Shown here: positions 9,002 to 16,847 of the stretch, piece by piece
How positions within the stretch are numbered: position 1 is the first letter of the stretch
How the letters are laid out: each line of letters begins with the position of its first letter
NCBI GenBank assembly: GCA_030627905.1
Contig: DAOVRZ010000012.1
Span: forward strand, 9,493 to 73,492
DNA: 64,000 nucleotides
Direction: 5' to 3'
Source: JAGMES01 sp023128035
GTDB lineage: Bacteria; Bacillota; Halanaerobiia; DY22613
Made by a program: the position numbers and the translations under genes
The notes under the pieces: generated by a model
Told to the model about the DNA's origin: nothing
The model's database searches: none
Seen by the model: the letters and a program-made list of their open reading frames with translations, nothing else

Positions 9002-9008
9002 CGAATTG

Positions 9009-10721
9009 ATGATAAATATTACAATTGATGGTCAGAAACTACAGGTTCCCGAAGGAACTACCATTTTAAAGGCTGCCCAAATGGCTCATATCAAAATACC
9101 TACCTTATGTTATTCAGAAGAGTTATCAATTTATGGTGGATGCAGGCTTTGTGTGGTGGAAGTGGAGAATGAAAGACTCTTACAGCCGTCATGTGCTGTA
9201 GAAGTTAGAGAGGGGATGGTTGTTAGAACCCATACCCCAAAAGTTAAAGAGGCTCGGAAAACCATCTTTGAATTAATGATCGCTTCCCATGATCTTGACT
9301 GTAGATTGAACTGTTTGACTTGTTCTCGTGGAGATAACTGTGAGCTACGAAGCTTGGCTAATGAGTTAGGAGTTAGAGAAATTCGCTTAAAAGCTCTTGA
9401 CAAAGGTTTAGAAGAAGATAGATCTAGCTATTCTATCGTTAGGGAGCCTAACAAATGTATCTCTTGTGGTCGTTGTGTGAGGAAATGTGAAGAGGTTCAG
9501 GGTATTGGCATTTTTACTAAAGCAAACAGAGGGCCAGATACCATTATCACAACCTTTAAAAATAAGGGAATGGGTAATCTAGAATGTGTTAATTGTGGTC
9601 AATGTATTCTCGCCTGTCCAACTGGTGCTCTTCATGAAGTATATCATTATGAGTCAGTCTGGGATGCTATCCACGATCCTACCAAACATGTAGTTGTTCA
9701 GACTGCGCCTGCTGTCAGAGTTGCATTGGCTGAATCTTTTGGCCTGCCACCAGGGACTGTTATTACCGGGCAGATGGTAAATGCTTTAAAAAGGTTGGGT
9801 TTTGATAAAGTATTTGATACTAATTTTTCGGCTGATTTAACTATTATGGAAGAAGGTACAGAACTAATCAACCGAATTAAGAGTGGAGGTAAATTACCTC
9901 TCTTAACTTCCTGTAGTCCGGGTTGGATTAAATTTATCGAACATTTCTATCCAGAGCTTCTTGATAATGTTTCAACATGTAAGTCACCTCAACAGATGCT
10001 AGGAGCAATGGTCAAATCATATTATGCAGAAAAAAATAATATCCCTAAAGAAGATATTGTAGTAGTCTCTATTATGCCGTGTACAGCGAAAAAATACGAA
10101 GCTAGAAGACCAGAAATGGATGACGATGTGGATTATGTACTGACTACCAGAGAACTAGTCTTGATGATTAAAGAGATGGGAATAGATATAGTTAATCTTG
10201 AGGAAGAAGAATATGATAAATTGATGGGTTCATCCTCTGGAGCTGCTGTCATCTTTGGAGCGACCGGTGGGGTTATGGAGGCAGCCTTAAGAACTGCTTA
10301 CGAAATTTTGACAGGTGAAGAATTACCGGGATTGGATTTTCTCCCAGTTAGAGGTATTGAGGGTATTAAAGAAGCAGAGGTACAAATTGGGGAGATGAAC
10401 CTGAACGTTGCCGTAGCTCATGGTTTAGCAAATGTTAGACGGTTAATGGATATGATCCGAAATGGTAAAAAATATCATTTTATCGAACTAATGGCCTGCC
10501 CAGGTGGCTGTATTGGAGGAGGAGGTCAACCTATCCCAACTAATATGGATGTAATAAAAAAACGGATGGAAGCCATCTATAAAACAGATCTAGCACATGA
10601 GTATCGTAAATCTCATGAAAATCCAGAAGTGAAACAATTATATGCAGAATATTTGGGAGAACCGGGTAGTCATCTTGCTCATAAATTGCTCCATACACAC
10701 TATACACCACGGGGTGTTTAG
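9009..10721 (+). CDS. hydA: [FeFe]-hydrogenase catalytic subunit
   Basis: A 570-residue catalytic subunit. In order: N-terminal [2Fe-2S] domain (CYSEELSIYGGCRLC), HxxxCxxC-type cluster site (CRLNCLTC, about residue 98), two [4Fe-4S] motifs (CISCGRCVRKC and CVNCGQCILAC), and the H-cluster loops TSCSPGW (about 300), MPCTAKK (about 356) and ACPGGCIGGGGQP (about 496). A small-subunit-like tail ends the protein. All catalytic cysteines are present. The frame stays open back into the mobile element (8856), but homology starts at MINITIDGQ, so ATG 9009 (or TTG 9006) is the start. No ribosome binding site lies at normal distance; the original one is stranded at the hydB end. Confidence 0.92.
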   Translation: MINITIDGQKLQVPEGTTILKAAQMAHIKIPTLCYSEELSIYGGCRLCVVEVENERLLQPSCAVEVREGMVVRTHTPKVKEARKTIFELMIASHDLDCRLNCLTCSRGDNCELRSLANELGVREIRLKALDKGLEEDRSSYSIVREPNKCISCGRCVRKCEEVQGIGIFTKANRGPDTIITTFKNKGMGNLECVNCGQCILACPTGALHEVYHYESVWDAIHDPTKHVVVQTAPAVRVALAESFGLPPGTVITGQMVNALKRLGFDKVFDTNFSADLTIMEEGTELINRIKSGGKLPLLTSCSPGWIKFIEHFYPELLDNVSTCKSPQQMLGAMVKSYYAEKNNIPKEDIVVVSIMPCTAKKYEARRPEMDDDVDYVLTTRELVLMIKEMGIDIVNLEEEEYDKLMGSSSGAAVIFGATGGVMEAALRTAYEILTGEELPGLDFLPVRGIEGIKEAEVQIGEMNLNVAVAHGLANVRRLMDMIRNGKKYHFIELMACPGGCIGGGGQPIPTNMDVIKKRMEAIYKTDLAHEYRKSHENPEVKQLYAEYLGEPGSHLAHKLLHTHYTPRGV

Positions 10722-10762
10722 GTAATTAAAATGTATTGATGAAAGTTTAAATTCAACTGGAA

Positions 10763-10809
10763 AGAATAGAGATAAAATCCCTAATAGGAAATTATCTCTA
10801 TTCTTTTTT
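10763..10809 (+). terminator. Rho-independent terminator of the hydCBA operon
   Basis: A 13-bp perfect stem AGAATAGAGATAA/TTATCTCTATTCT with a 16-base loop runs straight into a T tract. It ends the hydrogenase transcript 40 bp after hydA. Confidence 0.85.
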
Positions 10810-11021
10810 AAATAAAGTATTTTTATTATAACAAAAGTTAAGTGACTTAAAAATGTATACAATTTTTCACATTCTATAACTCTGATATACATTTTAAATT
10901 CATTTTCTAAAGATTTTTAAACGACTTTTATTGTTTAGTATCTAAGTCTTAGGGAAATTTAACGTTAAATAATTACCTTTTTCAACAAGAAGCAATATCA
11001 TTATATAATAAAAAATATAAA

Positions 11022-11050
11022 TTGACATGTAACTTCATTAATGCTATAAT
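11022..11050 (+). promoter_or_regulatory. Consensus sigma-A promoter of the phosphoester/sugar island
   Basis: TTGACA (11022-11027), a 17-bp spacer and TATAAT (11045-11050) match the vegetative consensus exactly. It lies 66 bp upstream of the solute-binding protein gene. The rest of 10810-11115 holds no gene. Confidence 0.9.
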
Positions 11051-11061
11051 CAAATTGATAA

Positions 11062-11082
11062 TTATTAAAGTCATTTTAATAA
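11062..11082. promoter_or_regulatory. Candidate operator just downstream of the -10 element
   Basis: Inverted repeat TTATTAAA-N5-TTTAATAA, placed over or just after the transcription start of the promoter at 11022. Such a position suits a repressor. The ROK-family regulator at 26151 is the obvious candidate, since ROK repressors such as NagC/Mlc bind AT-rich palindromes. The arms are AT-only, so chance symmetry is possible. Confidence 0.4.
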
Positions 11083-11115
11083 ATAATTTTTCAAAAAATT
11101 TAAGGAGGTTTTCAT

Positions 11116-12357
11116 GTGAAAAGAAGGATTTTTTTTGTTATGTTGGTTATGGTTTTGAGTCTGGCATTGTTTTCTTTAAGTGTATTTGCCAAAACAAAAA
11201 TAGTTCATTGGCAGCATCATTCTCCAGCGAGATTAGAAATGGTAAAACAGTTTGCCAGGGAATTTGAAAAGCAGTATGATGTTGAGATTGATATTCAGTC
11301 AGTTCCATTAGGTGATTATTATACTAAATTACTTCCTTCATTAGCTGCTGGGTCTGGACCTGATATTTTCCAAATCCGTTCAACAGATGTACCTAAATAT
11401 GTTAAATGGGAAGTAATAGCATCTCTTAATGAAAATGTAATATCTTATGAACAGATTGAAAAAGATTTTATACCTGGGACTATTAAATACTTTAAGGCAG
11501 ATGGAAAGTATTATGCTCTACCAACAGATATCCAAACAATCGTCCTCTTTTATAACACTGAAATCTTTAAAGAAGAGAATCTAACTAAAGCTCCTGAGAC
11601 ATGGGATGAATTAATTGCTTATGCACAAAAAATACATAAACGTGATGAAAGTGGAATGACTACAAAAATGGGACTTGCTCATGGTAGTTATGGTCCTGCT
11701 ATCTGGGCATTTATTGCTCAAACAGGAACGGAATTTATGAAAGATGGAAAGGCGCTTTTCGATAATGAAGAAGCATATAAAGCTTTTAAATTTACTACCG
11801 ATTGGGTAGTTAAATATGGAGTTGAGGATCTTGATTTCGGTTCCCGTTGGACAGCCTTCAGACAAGGTGAACTAGGTATGGTAGTTGCCCATCCAGCTAT
11901 GTTAGGTAGTTTTAGGAACACTCATCCGGATCTCTCGATCGGTATTGCTGAATTACCTGCTCTAGAAAAGGGGGGCAAAAAGACTAATGTTGTTACCAAT
12001 TGGGCCTATGTTATGAGCAAGAGGACAGAGAATAAGGAACTTGTTACAAAATGGATAGCATTTCTTACCTCTGAAGAAGCTCAGCTTAAGTGGGCAATGG
12101 AGACCGGTGAATTACCTGCTAGAAAGGCTCTTTTAGGTGATAAAACTATATTAGAGAATGAACCTTTATTAGAGGCACCTCTTAATTCCCTTGAAAATGC
12201 AATTCCATATCCTTTTGAAGCATGGATTCAGATGGATACCGCTGTACGAAAAGCAGTTCAAAAGGTAACAATTGAGGGACAGGATGCTAGAACCGCCTTT
12301 GATTGGTTGGTAAAAGAATCTGAAAAGATCTATCGAGAAGTTATAGCTGCAGAATAG
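11116..12357 (+). CDS. Carbohydrate ABC transporter substrate-binding protein
   Basis: A 413-residue family-1 extracellular solute-binding protein. It begins with a signal peptide ending in LSVFA. The segment IFQIRSTDVPKYV and the C-terminal WLVKESEKIYREV are typical of sugar/glycerol-phosphate-type binding proteins. The start is GTG with AAGGAGG seven bases upstream; an overlapping ATG-TGA just before it is not used. A strong hairpin after the gene may protect this mRNA segment and raise binding-protein output relative to the permeases. Substrate is not determined; neighbours suggest a sugar, polyol or phospho-derivative. Confidence 0.88.
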   Translation: MKRRIFFVMLVMVLSLALFSLSVFAKTKIVHWQHHSPARLEMVKQFAREFEKQYDVEIDIQSVPLGDYYTKLLPSLAAGSGPDIFQIRSTDVPKYVKWEVIASLNENVISYEQIEKDFIPGTIKYFKADGKYYALPTDIQTIVLFYNTEIFKEENLTKAPETWDELIAYAQKIHKRDESGMTTKMGLAHGSYGPAIWAFIAQTGTEFMKDGKALFDNEEAYKAFKFTTDWVVKYGVEDLDFGSRWTAFRQGELGMVVAHPAMLGSFRNTHPDLSIGIAELPALEKGGKKTNVVTNWAYVMSKRTENKELVTKWIAFLTSEEAQLKWAMETGELPARKALLGDKTILENEPLLEAPLNSLENAIPYPFEAWIQMDTAVRKAVQKVTIEGQDARTAFDWLVKESEKIYREVIAAE

Positions 12358-12367
12358 ACTTTAATAT

Positions 12368-12390
12368 GGAGAAGGGTTAAACCCTTCTCC
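12368..12390 (+). other. Intercistronic hairpin between binding protein and permease genes
   Basis: Perfect stem GGAGAAGGG/CCCTTCTCC with a 5-base loop and no T run after it. Such hairpins often stabilise upstream mRNA or partly terminate, giving more binding protein than permease. A good ribosome binding site follows at 12398-12404. Confidence 0.6.
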
Positions 12391-12414
12391 ATAAATTAAG
12401 GAGGCTGAAAATGA

Positions 12415-13305
12415 GTGTGGCGGAAAAAATATAATAAATGGCAGAGAGTTTTAGCACCATACATTTTTATTGCACCAGGTTTCCTTTTCTATATGATGGT
12501 TACCTTTATTCCTGCAGTAGTGGGAATCTGGTTAAGTTTTCATAAGTGGAGTATTATTTCGCCTAAAGCTAAATTTGTTGGTCTGCAAAACTATATAACT
12601 ATGATACATGATGAACGTTTCTGGACAGCTGTTAAAAATACAGCAATTTATTCCCTGGGAATCATTCCTGGTATAGTAGTATTTTCTTTGCTTCTTGCAC
12701 TTTTGTTAAATACTAAAATAAAAGGTATAGTATTTTTCAGGACATTATTTTATCTACCTGTGGTTACACCTATTGCCGTTGCTTCGGTAATCTGGATGTG
12801 GATATATCATCCTCGAATTGGAGTTATGAACTCGTTAATAGGGTTACTGGGTTTCAATAGAGTAAATTGGTTAGGTAATCCTAATACGGTTATGTGGGCT
12901 CTTATTATTATCGGGGTCTGGTTAGCTGTCGGGAGTAAGATGATAATTTATCTGGCTGCTTTGCAGGGTATTCCGCGAAGCTATTATGAAGCGGCTCAAA
13001 TTGATGGGGCTGGGAAATGGAAGTCTTTCTGGTATATAACCTTACCATTGTTAAAACCCACTACTCTTTTTATTGTGATTACAACAACGATGGGGGCTTT
13101 TATGGTCTTTTCTCAGGTTAATATTATGACCCAGGGTGGGCCTGTAGATAAGAGTCTTGTACTTGTATATTATATTTTTGAACGGGGCTTTACCGATTTA
13201 AGAATGGGATATGCTTCTGCTATGTCTATGTTCTTATTTATAGTTACAGTAATTTTTACCTTGATTAACTGGAAGCTGTTAGGGAGGAATGTTTCTTATG
13301 AATAG
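12415..13305 (+). CDS. Sugar ABC transporter permease (MalF/UgpA-like)
   Basis: A 296-residue inner-membrane permease with six hydrophobic segments and the EAA loop YYEAAQIDGAGKWKSFWYITLP, which contacts the ATPase. The annotated start is GTG 12415. AAGGAGG (12398-12404) is better spaced for the ATG at 12411, which is out of frame and stops after seven codons. One A fewer in the A6 tract at about 12423 would join that ATG to the permease frame. No ATP-binding subunit lies in this island, so it probably uses a shared MsmK/MalK-type ATPase. Confidence 0.87.
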   Translation: MWRKKYNKWQRVLAPYIFIAPGFLFYMMVTFIPAVVGIWLSFHKWSIISPKAKFVGLQNYITMIHDERFWTAVKNTAIYSLGIIPGIVVFSLLLALLLNTKIKGIVFFRTLFYLPVVTPIAVASVIWMWIYHPRIGVMNSLIGLLGFNRVNWLGNPNTVMWALIIIGVWLAVGSKMIIYLAALQGIPRSYYEAAQIDGAGKWKSFWYITLPLLKPTTLFIVITTTMGAFMVFSQVNIMTQGGPVDKSLVLVYYIFERGFTDLRMGYASAMSMFLFIVTVIFTLINWKLLGRNVSYE

Positions 13306-14158
13306 AAATAAAAGTGATAGTCAACTTGCTAAAAATTATAAAGGGGTAATAGGAAAGATATTTATCTATTTATTATTGACTATCGTGGGAATATTAATGA
13401 TGATTCCCTTTTTATGGATGGTATTAGGGGCTTTTAAATCCCTTAAAGAAATAATGATATCTCCCCCTACCTTTATTCCGAAAGAACCTACTTTTAAGAA
13501 CTTTATACAGGTATTTAAGAAGATTCCTTTTGCCAGATATTATTTAAACACTGCTTTTGTAACCATCATCCCAACGATTGTTACAGTATTGACAGCGGCT
13601 ATGGCTGGTTTCGGATTTGCTAAATATAAATTCAAGGGGGCTAAGTTCTTATTCGGAATGATTTTGGCTACTATGATGATACCGTATCCTGTAACCATAG
13701 TTCCTCTTTATGTTATGGCTTTTAAAGCAGGTTTAATTAATACATATACAGGTTTAATAGTTGTTGGTCTTAGTAGTGCTTTTGGTATTTTTTTGATGAG
13801 GCAGTTTATCATGTCAATACCAGATGCCTTGCTAGATGCTGCTAGAATAGATGGTTGTTCAGAGTTCAGGATTTTTTATAATATAGTTCTTCCACTCTGT
13901 AAACCTGCTGTAGCAACTTTAACCCTGTTTTCATTTACTAGTCATTGGAATTCTTATATTTGGCCTTTAATGATTATTAATTCAGAGAAACTAAGGACTT
14001 TATCCATAGCTATACCGATGTTTAACGGTCAGTATGAACAATATCCAAACTTGGTATATGCGGCATCATTAATGTCACTTTTGCCTATAATAATAATATT
14101 TATCTTTGCCCAGCGCTATTTTGTAGAAGGTATTAATTTAAGCGGAGTTAAGGAATAA
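13298..14158 (+). CDS. Sugar ABC transporter permease (MalG/UgpE-like)
   Basis: A 286-residue second permease subunit with six membrane segments and EAA-type loop DAARIDGCSEFRIFYNIVLP. It pairs with the 12415 product. An in-frame ATG at 13289 touches the ribosome binding site, so ATG 13298, ten bases after AGGGAGG, is chosen. It overlaps the upstream permease gene by eight bases and its stop overlaps the next start by one base, so translation of the three genes is coupled. Confidence 0.88.
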   Translation: MNRNKSDSQLAKNYKGVIGKIFIYLLLTIVGILMMIPFLWMVLGAFKSLKEIMISPPTFIPKEPTFKNFIQVFKKIPFARYYLNTAFVTIIPTIVTVLTAAMAGFGFAKYKFKGAKFLFGMILATMMIPYPVTIVPLYVMAFKAGLINTYTGLIVVGLSSAFGIFLMRQFIMSIPDALLDAARIDGCSEFRIFYNIVLPLCKPAVATLTLFSFTSHWNSYIWPLMIINSEKLRTLSIAIPMFNGQYEQYPNLVYAASLMSLLPIIIIFIFAQRYFVEGINLSGVKE

Positions 14159-14925
14159 TGTTCTGTGATGTAGATTTTCATATTCATACCCGTTTTTCAG
14201 ATGGAGAGGGAACGATTAAAGAGGTTTTATCTATGGCTGAAAAATGCGGATTAAGGGCGATTGCTATTACAGACCATTTTGATCCTCATGATGAACTACA
14301 ATTAAAACAGGGTATAATTGAACTTAAAAAGCATATTCAGAATATCAGGGAACAAGCAGCTTTATGTAAAGTAAAAGTATTTGCGGGAATAGAAACATCA
14401 GTCCCGATTAATATTAACGAGGAAATAGATGAGATGCTTGATTTTATTATTCGGAGTGTTCATTCATTTCCTTCAGGGATTGATTTTTCAGATTTTTCCC
14501 TCTATGATTCCGGGCTTTGGAATATATTTAAAGATGAAGTTCTGAAACTAATTCAGACGCCCTATACAGATATAGCTGGTCATATTATGGGATATTTCCC
14601 CTGGCCAGCTGAATGGGTAAAAGGTTTGTCTTTTGCTGAACGCAGAGAACTGGAAAGGAAGGTCAGGGAACGTTTTTTTGATGAAGAATGGCAGGAACAA
14701 GTAATTCAACAGGCGATAGAAAATAATGTTGCCATTGAGATTCATAACCCTACCTCTGCACCAGATATTGAATTTGTTAAGAAAGCAATATCCAGGGGAG
14801 TTAGATTTTCTCTTGGGAGTGATACTCACCTCCTGGACTGGGTAGGTAAGATTGATTACGGACGGGGTATATTTTTAAAGTTAGGTTTAACAGAAAATAA
14901 TCTCTTTTGGCCTGGAGATGATTAA
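14158..14925 (+). CDS. PHP-domain phosphoesterase
   Basis: A 255-residue cytoplasmic PHP-family metal-dependent phosphoesterase. Metal ligands are visible along the chain: DFHIHTRFSDGEG, ITDHFD, GIETSVP, RSVHSFP, AGHIMGYFP, EIHNP and GSDTH. Family members include histidinol phosphatase and TrpH-like phosphodiesterases. The start overlaps the permease stop (TAATG). Encoded directly after the transporter, it may dephosphorylate an imported phosphate monoester or diester. Confidence 0.85.
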   Translation: MFCDVDFHIHTRFSDGEGTIKEVLSMAEKCGLRAIAITDHFDPHDELQLKQGIIELKKHIQNIREQAALCKVKVFAGIETSVPININEEIDEMLDFIIRSVHSFPSGIDFSDFSLYDSGLWNIFKDEVLKLIQTPYTDIAGHIMGYFPWPAEWVKGLSFAERRELERKVRERFFDEEWQEQVIQQAIENNVAIEIHNPTSAPDIEFVKKAISRGVRFSLGSDTHLLDWVGKIDYGRGIFLKLGLTENNLFWPGDD

Positions 14926-15654
14926 ATGAAAACAATAAAGATTATGAGTTTTAATATTCGTCATGGTGAAGGGATGGATGGCAGGACAGATTTAGAAAGG
15001 ATAGCAGAACTAATCAAGAACCAGGGTGTTGATCTTATTGGCTTACAGGAAGTTGATAAAAATATGCCTCGTAGCCATCTGGTCGATCAGACAGCAAGAC
15101 TTGCTAAGATTATAGGTTATCATTACTGCTATCAGGCTAATGTAAAAATTTTGGGTGGGAGATTTGGTAATGGTGTACTTAGTAAATATCCGATAATAAC
15201 AAGTTATAATCAAAACTTAACCAGTTCTAAAGAACCCCGTGGAGCGGTTGTTTCTTCAGTAGATTTAGGTGGGTATAACTTAAAATTAATTAGTACTCAT
15301 TTAGGGCTTGTTGATGCGGAGAGATTAATACAGGTAAGTGAGATATTAGAAAATATCAATCCTGATGATAAAGCTATTCTGCTAGGGGATTTTAATGCAA
15401 CCCCCGATAAACCTGAAGTTCAAAAGTTTATTAAAGAGGGACTAGTAGATGCTTTTATTAGCTGGCAACAGAAACTCAAAACTGACGAAATTACTAAAAG
15501 GGGTTATACCTTTGCTTATAGGGATACGGTTCCTAATGTAAGGATTGATTACATATTTACAACGAAAAATGTGGAAGTAATTAATTTTAAAGTTGTTGAA
15601 AGTTATTGTTCTGACCATTTTCCTATAATTGCTGAAGTTCGAGTAAAACAGTAG
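14926..15654 (+). CDS. Endonuclease/exonuclease/phosphatase-family hydrolase, cytoplasmic
   Basis: A 242-residue EEP-fold hydrolase. Motifs: MSFNIRHGEG, LIGLQEVDKN (metal-binding Glu), STHLGL, LLGDFNATPD (catalytic Asp/Asn) and CSDHFPI (catalytic Asp-His). No signal peptide is present, unlike the paralogue at 16848. The family covers phospholipases C, inositol-polyphosphate phosphatases and nucleases. The start follows the PHP gene stop immediately. In this context a phosphodiesterase or phosphatase acting on an imported sugar or polyol phosphate is more likely than a nuclease. Confidence 0.85.
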   Translation: MKTIKIMSFNIRHGEGMDGRTDLERIAELIKNQGVDLIGLQEVDKNMPRSHLVDQTARLAKIIGYHYCYQANVKILGGRFGNGVLSKYPIITSYNQNLTSSKEPRGAVVSSVDLGGYNLKLISTHLGLVDAERLIQVSEILENINPDDKAILLGDFNATPDKPEVQKFIKEGLVDAFISWQQKLKTDEITKRGYTFAYRDTVPNVRIDYIFTTKNVEVINFKVVESYCSDHFPIIAEVRVKQ

Positions 15655-15687
15655 ACTAAATTTTTCTCTAGAATGGAGGAAATTGAT

Positions 15688-16824
15688 ATGAAAAAGAGAT
15701 GTAAGTTTATTTATTTATTTACGTTCCTTATTTTGTTGTTTAGTGTTCAGGTGTCTGCCTATTATAACCCGGTTAAAAATGTAATATTGATGATTGGTGA
15801 TGGAATGGGAATCGAACAGGTAACAGCTGCCAGGGTTGCCAGTCAAGGGGCAGATGGTTTATTAAATCTAGATGAGTTAAAGTATACCGGTTTTTTAAAA
15901 ACTCATTCTGCTAATAATCTGGTTACGGATTCGGCTGCAGCAGGTACTGCTTTAGCAACAGGGGTTAAGACCAATAATAATTATGTTGCTTTAGATCCTG
16001 AGAGAAGGAAATTAAAGAGTTTATTAATACTGGCCAAGGAAATGGGTAAAAAAGTAGGGTTAGTTACAACTACCCGCCTGACTGATGCTACTCCTGCAGC
16101 TTTTGGGGCTCATAATATCTCCAGAAAAAATGAAAAAGAGATTGCTGCAGACTTAATTAATAAGGATATTGATCTCTTGATGGGCGGTGGTCTGGATATA
16201 TTTGGGACCGATCCCTTTACCAGGAAACCCAAGTCTGGAAGTCTGATCAGACAGGCAGAAGAATATGGCTATACCTTTATAGATACTGCCGAAAAACTGA
16301 AAAATGTTACTGATGCTCAGAAATTACTTGGTATATTTAATTTTGGCGATTTGAATTTTATCAATGATCGTTTTCCTCCTTTTGAACCTAGTTTGCCGGA
16401 AATGTCTGCTAGTGCCTTAGAATACTTATCTAATGATAATGGTTTCTTTTTGATGATTGAAGGAGGCAGGATAGATGATGCCAGCCACCTGAATGATCCA
16501 GAAAAAACCATTAATGAAACAATCGAATTTGACCAGGCCGTTGGTGTTGTACTTGATTTTGCTAAAAAATCAAAAGATACCCTTGTAATTATTACCGCCG
16601 ACCATCAGACAGGTGGATTTGCCCTTAATAGAGGACTTTTAAATGGAGAGAATCTTAGCATAGGCTGGACTACAGGTGATCATACAGGATGCATGGTACC
16701 CATATATGCCTATGGACCAGGGGCACAAAATGTTCTCGGAACTCATCATCTTATTGATATTTCCAGACTGATGGCTGATCAGTTGGGGATTGAAAAATAC
16801 CCTCAGTATTATAAAGAAAAATAG
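15688..16824 (+). CDS. Secreted alkaline phosphatase
   Basis: A 378-residue member of the alkaline phosphatase superfamily. A signal peptide ends at VQVSA. Metal and active-site motifs are present: MIGDGMG, TDSAAAGTALATG with the nucleophilic serine, MIEGGRIDDASH, ADHQTGGF and GDHTGC. The true start is ATG 15688, eight bases after GGAGG; an in-frame upstream start at 15673 overlaps that site. The enzyme would release phosphate outside the cytoplasmic membrane, working with the neighbouring secreted EEP hydrolase. Confidence 0.9.
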   Translation: MKKRCKFIYLFTFLILLFSVQVSAYYNPVKNVILMIGDGMGIEQVTAARVASQGADGLLNLDELKYTGFLKTHSANNLVTDSAAAGTALATGVKTNNNYVALDPERRKLKSLLILAKEMGKKVGLVTTTRLTDATPAAFGAHNISRKNEKEIAADLINKDIDLLMGGGLDIFGTDPFTRKPKSGSLIRQAEEYGYTFIDTAEKLKNVTDAQKLLGIFNFGDLNFINDRFPPFEPSLPEMSASALEYLSNDNGFFLMIEGGRIDDASHLNDPEKTINETIEFDQAVGVVLDFAKKSKDTLVIITADHQTGGFALNRGLLNGENLSIGWTTGDHTGCMVPIYAYGPGAQNVLGTHHLIDISRLMADQLGIEKYPQYYKEK

Positions 16825-16847
16825 GAGTAGTAAGAGAGGGGAATATT

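Larger units (their letters stand above)
7463..9003 (-). mobile_element. IS200/IS605-type element (tnpB-only, IS1341-like) inserted between hydB and hydA
   Basis: About 1.54 kb containing tnpB and a small ribbon-helix-helix gene on the reverse strand, with a structured region at each end and no tnpA transposase. The ends are estimated: hydB stops at 7461 and the native hydA start is at 9009. The tnpB 3' end (7463-7654) has several hairpins, including CCCGACT-aa-AGTCGG. The other end has a long hairpin with GTCGCCT/AGGCGAC arms (8957-9001). No target duplication is seen, which is normal for this family. Mobility would need TnpA supplied elsewhere. Confidence 0.82.

Noticed and set aside
8856..9008. 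N-terminal extension of HydA starting at 8856
   Set aside because: The extra 51 codons read through the end hairpin of the mobile element and show no similarity to HydA; the family sequence begins at 9009.
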